Shown piece by piece: positions 60,125 through 64,000 of a DNA stretch of 64,000 nt. Positions within the stretch are counted from its first letter, which is position 1. Every line of letters starts with the position of its first letter. The notes under the pieces are model-generated. The model had not been told where the DNA came from. It saw only the letters and a program-made list of their open reading frames with translations, and did no database searches. The stretch spans positions 62,001 to 126,000 of the forward strand of contig CAZYNH010000006.1 of NCBI GenBank assembly GCA_964648295.1, in the 5' to 3' direction. The position numbers and the translations under genes are program-made. This DNA comes from UBA4055 sp964648295. GTDB taxonomy: Bacteria; UBA4055.

Positions 60125-60889
60125 TTAATTCCATTCATTTTTCAGTTCGTTTTTCAGCTCGACTATCCGTTTAAGGACATTCTGAGCTTTAGTCTCAATA
60201 TCGCCGACCGAATTAACTTTATAGGAATAGGTCAGAAGTTCAACTTCCTTTTTCGGAAAATCCCGATATGCGTATCTGAGTCCGAAATCAACTTTGCACG
60301 GCCGGTATTTCAGGTTCAAAAGCACTCCCAAGCCGCCGTTTATCAGCCTGTAATATGACTGGAAGGACTCGGTAAAATTCTTCCTCGCCAGAGCTTTTTT
60401 CAGTTCGATCTCCATCAGAAAATCTGAATCGGCTATGAACCGGTAGTATTTCCTGCCTTTTTCCTTAACTTTTTCCTCAGGTGTCGGAGCGGGATCTATC
60501 GTTTTTTCTTTCTCGAACCATACTATTGAATCTCCGTGCCTGTCTCTTTCAGTGAACTTATCAGGTATAGAATTTTTGATCACTGCTATATCGAAATAAA
60601 AGAATTCAGGCACATTTCCCGTTTTATAAAAACACTGTGAAAAACCGTGCCACGCAGGCTCCGGCATCCTGTATTTTCTTTCGATCCCGTAAACCGCTTC
60701 CAGATGCTTTTCAATCAACGAAAATACCTCCTCCACCGCATCATCCCCGCAGACTACCGCAAGGTCAAGATCAGAATACTCGTCTTCAAAACCCGTAGCG
60801 GCCGACCCTCCCTCCCACGCGGCTATGATCTTTTTATCTTTCTCCAGCAGGCTTTTAAGTCCTTCTTTTATCTCTTCTCTCGTTTTCAT
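60125..60889 (-). CDS. Nucleotidyltransferase-domain protein (aminoglycoside adenylyltransferase-like)
   Basis: In 254 residues the N-terminal polymerase-beta fold shows AAWEGGSAATG followed by EYSDLDLAVVC, the GGSx9-13DxD type metal site. The C-terminal ~140 residues are helical, as in the small-molecule adenylyltransferases. A substrate cannot be named. It follows the beta-propeller lipoprotein gene by 18 bases and precedes tldD by 15. Confidence 0.85.
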   Translation of the reverse strand: MKTREEIKEGLKSLLEKDKKIIAAWEGGSAATGFEDEYSDLDLAVVCGDDAVEEVFSLIEKHLEAVYGIERKYRMPEPAWHGFSQCFYKTGNVPEFFYFDIAVIKNSIPDKFTERDRHGDSIVWFEKEKTIDPAPTPEEKVKEKGRKYYRFIADSDFLMEIELKKALARKNFTESFQSYYRLINGGLGVLLNLKYRPCKVDFGLRYAYRDFPKKEVELLTYSYKVNSVGDIETKAQNVLKRIVELKNELKNEWN

Positions 60890-60907
60890 ACATTACTCCG
60901 GATTTAT

Positions 60908-62014
60908 TTAGTAATCAAAATATTTCATTCTATTGTTCACTGCATCGAAAGCTACCAGTTTGTTCTCTACGAAATCAACTATAGCCGTTGTGTCCGCCGG
61001 TACTTCGACCGTATTGAGATATACGCCCTTTTCAAAAATATCATAAATAACTCTTTTGTCCTTCTCCGGTTTCGCGGGGGTTACCCAGAGCCTGTCATAC
61101 TTATCCATAGAGATGAGCGCGATCGAGTTTTTGAATTTACCTTCAACGGTCACATTATTATTTCCGTTCCGCGCAAAAAAATTCCTCACTCTTGTGATCT
61201 CATTTTCCGTAAACGGGATGCGCTGATAATTCTTTTTTATGATCTGTTTTTTATTCCCCTGAAAATCAAAAACATCTATAACATATTCGTTCGTGCTGTA
61301 TCTGGGAACATAAACGAGGCTGTCACCGGAAACTGCCACAGCTGGATTCTGCACGAAATTCAGGTTGAATACTGGATTCTGGAAATCTCTCTTATCCTGA
61401 TAGAAAGTATGCATTCTTTCGAACCTGTCGTTGAAAAGGTTAAGATTCCTTTTAAAAACGCCGGGACCCTCATCCTGAACGGGCTCAAAGCTTATGCCGC
61501 TTACAAAATTCCTCGATTTCCAGAATATACCCGGAAAATCAAGCGCGCTGCTGTATTTTTTATCGGTGATATATTTCCCGTTCCTGTCGAATTTGATTAT
61601 TTTTAATGCCTGAGCGAACGGAACATAAACAGTGTCGTGCCATACCACAAAAAAACCTGTGCCTGTGAACTCGCCAGGTCCCTGCCCTATACCCCCGAAG
61701 GTCAGAAGCCTTTTTCCGTTCTTATCGAATTTGTGGATCTTCGATCTTCTGCTGTCCAGAATATACACGTTACCGTCCTGATCCAGCTCGACATTATTAA
61801 GCTGTAAAGCGTTGGAAGTATCGGCGTCGCTGATCTCATTGCAGTCAATGGCCACAGCCTCCTTAAGCTCAAGCTTAAAGTCCGGATCTGCAGGCACGTT
61901 TTCGTTCGTTATGAATTCGACTCCGTCCGAGATCTCTTTTTTGTAGGTTTTGTGCTTCTCTGCGCATGATATTATCAGCAGCACAATTACGATAACAGGT
62001 ATAAACTTCTTCAT
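60908..62014 (-). CDS. 6-bladed beta-propeller lipoprotein
   Basis: The 368 residues start with a lipoprotein signal ending IISC (C17). The mature part reads as NHL/6-bladed propeller blades (LDQDGNVYILDSRRSKIHKFDKNG then FGGIGQGPGEFTG; YVPFAQALKIIKFDRNG). This family is expanded in Bacteroidota and relatives, usually as surface or periplasmic binding proteins. GGAGG is the ribosome site. No neighbouring receptor gene hints at its ligand. Confidence 0.88.
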   Translation of the reverse strand: MKKFIPVIVIVLLIISCAEKHKTYKKEISDGVEFITNENVPADPDFKLELKEAVAIDCNEISDADTSNALQLNNVELDQDGNVYILDSRRSKIHKFDKNGKRLLTFGGIGQGPGEFTGTGFFVVWHDTVYVPFAQALKIIKFDRNGKYITDKKYSSALDFPGIFWKSRNFVSGISFEPVQDEGPGVFKRNLNLFNDRFERMHTFYQDKRDFQNPVFNLNFVQNPAVAVSGDSLVYVPRYSTNEYVIDVFDFQGNKKQIIKKNYQRIPFTENEITRVRNFFARNGNNNVTVEGKFKNSIALISMDKYDRLWVTPAKPEKDKRVIYDIFEKGVYLNTVEVPADTTAIVDFVENKLVAFDAVNNRMKYFDY

Positions 62015-62088
62015 TTTCGGCCTCCTGTCAATTTGATCGTAATTTACCGAATATTTCTTCCGCCGAATTGTAAAAAACCGTAAAAGTC

Positions 62089-62946
62089 TTATAAGTCCGT
62101 CTTCTCGTCTATTGAGCTGATGACAAATATGTTGAAAAAATTATTCTCCCTGAAATACTGGCCGGGCGTGATCCCCGCGACTTGTTTGAAGTCCTTTATG
62201 AAGTGCGACTGATCGTAGAATTCAGCTTCGGCCCCTGTGGCTGTCAGGCTTGGGTAGAATTTCGATCTGTTCTTATAGTATTTGACCGATTTGTTGAGCC
62301 TGATGATCTTCATGTAGCTCTTTGCGGATATGCCTATGTATGCGTTGAAAAGTTTTTCTAAGGAGCTCTGGCTTAATGAAAAGCGTTTTGTGAGTTCGGA
62401 TATAGATGTACCGTGATTTATATTAATGTATTTAATGATATCTATGATCTTGGTATTGACGGGAAGCGCTTCAAAATGTTTCGTGAGGATCTTCTGCACT
62501 GCGAGATGCTTTTTATTCAGGTTGTTTCCATTTAGAGCGGTTTGAAGCTCTTTTGTGTCTTTGGTGCCGAAAATAACAGTTATGGGGACGCTCATTTCGC
62601 TAAATTCCGACATCGGTCTGTGAACAACGCATCTAATCCCGTACGGCTTGAACCGGATACCGAAAAGCTTAGTGCCGGGCTCGTGACCGATCCTGACGGC
62701 CGAATTTCTCTGAGGTATAAGAACAGGCTTAGAAACTTTTTCTGTCCTTCCGTCGGGAAAAGTCCTTTGATAGCTTCCTTCAAGAACGAATATCATCTGC
62801 GGGCTTCCGTCGGGCAGATATACCTGATTAGCTTCGCTAATAATCTCCTGCGCTATGTGAAATTCCCAGAAACATTCGATATAGCTCTGCCAGAAAAGGT
62901 CTGGTTTGTACTCCAGGTAATATTTTGAACCTTCGGATCTTTCCAT
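62089..62946 (-). CDS. AraC family transcriptional regulator
   Basis: In 285 residues the C-terminal double helix-turn-helix (about 165-270) shows SISELTKRFSLSQSSLEKLFNAYIGIS and DQSHFIKDFKQVAGITPGQY. The N-terminal half (WQSYIECFWEF, then LPDGSPQMIFVLEG) is the DUF6597 type found in many regulators of this class. Its inducer is unknown. The 74-base gap before the lipoprotein gene could hold its target. Confidence 0.92.
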   Translation of the reverse strand: MERSEGSKYYLEYKPDLFWQSYIECFWEFHIAQEIISEANQVYLPDGSPQMIFVLEGSYQRTFPDGRTEKVSKPVLIPQRNSAVRIGHEPGTKLFGIRFKPYGIRCVVHRPMSEFSEMSVPITVIFGTKDTKELQTALNGNNLNKKHLAVQKILTKHFEALPVNTKIIDIIKYININHGTSISELTKRFSLSQSSLEKLFNAYIGISAKSYMKIIRLNKSVKYYKNRSKFYPSLTATGAEAEFYDQSHFIKDFKQVAGITPGQYFRENNFFNIFVISSIDEKTDL

Positions 62947-62954
62947 GACGAAGA

Positions 62955-63626
62955 TCAGTTCTCAACGAGGATCATGAATTCTCCCTTGAGATCATTTTTT
63001 TTACAGAACTGAAATATTTTTGAAGCCATATCGTACATGACCATCTCCTCAGGCATTGTCGCCTTATACAAAAAAAGTATCCTTTTGTCGTTGAAAATAT
63101 CAGCCACATCCTCCATTACATCGAGAAGCCTGTAAGGAGTGTCCATTAGTATGACAGGCACATGCAGGGATTTGAGCTTTTTAAGTTCCGAAACCCTTTC
63201 CTGCTTTGTTTTCTGAATAAACCCGGCGAAAAGGAATTTTCTTATATCTACAGGCGAAAGCGAAAGAAGTGTCATAAGCGCCGACGGTCCGGGTACCGGA
63301 ACGACTTTTATATTGCGCGCGTAGCACTGCTTTAGAAGAATCCTGCCCGGATCGGCGAATGTCGGCGTTCCGCAATCAGAAATAAGGGCACAGTTCTCGC
63401 CTTTAAGCAGAAATTCCAGAACGAATGAGGCATCCTTCTCTTCATTGTGTTCGTTTAGAATGAAATATTCCTTTTTAAAATTGTGTATCGAAAAAAGACT
63501 TTTTACCGCCGACGCTTCCTCAGTAATGATCACATCGGTTTTTTTGAGTGTCTCGAGCGCGCGTTCGGAGATGTCGGATCTGTTGCCTATCGGTATCGAG
63601 ACTATGTAAAGCGTTCCTGTGCTCAA
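62955..63626 (-). CDS. Tetrapyrrole-methylase-fold SAM methyltransferase, RsmI paralogue
   Basis: In 223 residues the N-terminal LYIVSIPIGNRSDISERALETLK and the SAM-binding ISDCGTPTFADPG, then VPVPGPSALMTLLSLS, are the RsmI family set. RsmI makes 2'-O-methylcytidine at 16S rRNA position 1402. Because a fuller RsmI overlaps it by 4 bases upstream, this one is the divergent paralogue seen in FCB bacteria. It is complete, with its own start, so it is not a broken half. Target RNA unknown. Confidence 0.9.
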   Translation of the reverse strand: MSTGTLYIVSIPIGNRSDISERALETLKKTDVIITEEASAVKSLFSIHNFKKEYFILNEHNEEKDASFVLEFLLKGENCALISDCGTPTFADPGRILLKQCYARNIKVVPVPGPSALMTLLSLSPVDIRKFLFAGFIQKTKQERVSELKKLKSLHVPVILMDTPYRLLDVMEDVADIFNDKRILFLYKATMPEEMVMYDMASKIFQFCKKNDLKGEFMILVEN

Positions 63627-64000
63627 TCTTTTTTTCCTTCTATGACTATGACGAACTCGCCTTTGACCTGAGACGAAGAAAGTTCTTTAAGTACCTCTGA
63701 AGGCGTGCCGAAGATGTGCTGTTCGTATATCTTCGTCATTTCGCGCATAACGCAGATCTTTCTTTCCGGCATAAGGACGCCGAGCTCCGTTAAAAGTTTT
63801 TCTATTCTGTGAACGGATTCGTACAGAACGGCCGTCCTTTTTTCTTCCGCTAACAGTTTAAGCCTGGTCTGCCTGCCTTTTTTGTGCGGAAGAAAGCCTT
63901 CGAACACGAAGCTGTCCGTAGGCATGCCGGAAATGACCAGTGCGTTGACGGCGGCGCATGCGCCGGGCACGCCTTCAACGGCGATGCCGTTCTCCCGCGC
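63623..64000 (-). CDS. rsmI: 16S rRNA (cytidine-2'-O)-methyltransferase RsmI, 5' part outside window
   Basis: The frame stays open to the window edge, and the visible C-terminal part (about 126 residues) shows VEGVPGACAAVNALVISGMPTDSF, EGFLPHKKGRQTRL, then YESVHRIEKLL and VMREMTKIYEQ, which are typical for RsmI. The N-terminal SAM loop lies beyond base 64000. The downstream paralogue begins in an ATGA-type 4-base overlap, so the two form one unit. Confidence 0.93.
   Translation of the reverse strand, partial: ARENGIAVEGVPGACAAVNALVISGMPTDSFVFEGFLPHKKGRQTRLKLLAEEKRTAVLYESVHRIEKLLTELGVLMPERKICVMREMTKIYEQHIFGTPSEVLKELSSSQVKGEFVIVIEGKKD

Noticed and set aside
60647..61606. Long plus-strand open frame (319 codons) across two minus-strand genes
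   Set aside because: It runs antisense through a nucleotidyltransferase and a beta-propeller lipoprotein, both with clear motifs, and its own translation shows no recognisable domain.
62955..64000. The two RsmI-type frames as one gene broken by a frameshift
   Set aside because: Each has its own full family order; the second begins with a complete N-terminal motif and overlaps the first in ATGA, so they are two genes.

Overview
The window is about 64 kb of densely coding bacterial chromosome. No gap between genes exceeds about 250 bases. There are about 53 protein genes, one tRNA, no rRNA, no CRISPR array, no insertion sequence and no phage genes. The organism looks like a Gram-negative-type (diderm) bacterium: it has signal-peptide lipoproteins, RodA/SpoIID/Ctp envelope genes, ZnuABC, a type IV prepilin peptidase and a DUF4159 protein. 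The mixture (DUF6754 membrane operon, 6-bladed beta-propeller lipoprotein, alternate GlmU-like protein, tandem ThyX, IorAB, HD-GYP regulator) suggests an uncultured lineage around the FCB group, such as Cloacimonadota or Delongbacteria. That placement is an inference. Base composition and gene style are even along the window, and GTG and TTG starts occur at overlapping junctions. Many promoters fit a sigma70-type rule of TTGA-like, 16-18 bases, then TATATT-like.

Layout, left to right. 1-4253: type I restriction-modification genes hsdR and hsdM on the minus strand, with hsdM cut by the window edge. 4366-7615: a plus-strand unit of tRNA-Arg(TCT), a U32 tRNA-hydroxylation protein, recO and a degenerate glycyl-tRNA synthetase paralogue. 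7645-11932: a self-contained four-gene membrane operon of unknown function carrying a DUF6754 protein. 11985-15578: an operon of an EF-P-like protein, indolepyruvate:ferredoxin oxidoreductase (iorA, iorB) and dapF. 15599-20459: an exported protein, a large hybrid sensor kinase with two solute-binding domains, and a receiver-PAS protein. 20592-25287: a prepilin peptidase fusion, a cysteine desulfurase, an IscU-DUF59 fusion and an RNA methyltransferase. 25349-29221: the zinc importer znuABC and a TPR protein. 29211-32118: a sodium:solute symporter and a tandem ThyX. 32251-37080: a lipoprotein, a cysteine desulfurase, mnmA, uvrC and a small membrane protein.

37084-41475 is the most accessory-looking part: a HicA/HicB-like toxin-antitoxin pair, a DUF4143 ATPase behind three exactly 33-bp-spaced repeats, and an ABC exporter with its GntR/YtrA-type repressor and a palindromic operator over the promoter. 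41682-45105: an S9 peptidase and a TPR protein. 45091-56014: a tightly overlapping ten-gene minus-strand operon (HD-GYP response regulator, DUF4159, SpoU methylase, DAHP synthase, SpoIID, RodA, GlmU-like, Ctp protease, unusual receiver protein, PfkB kinase). 56221-64000: two nitroreductases, then pmbA/tldD, a nucleotidyltransferase, a beta-propeller lipoprotein, an AraC regulator and two tandem RsmI-family methylases, the last cut by the window edge.

The strongest candidates for something undescribed are the four-gene DUF6754 membrane module, two translation-factor paralogues that have lost their hallmark residues (the GlyRS-like protein after recO and the EF-P-like protein before iorA), the tandem ThyX whose two halves keep complementary parts of the motif, and the 33-bp-period triple operator. 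Assignments rest on motif recognition by eye. No database search or structure prediction was run.
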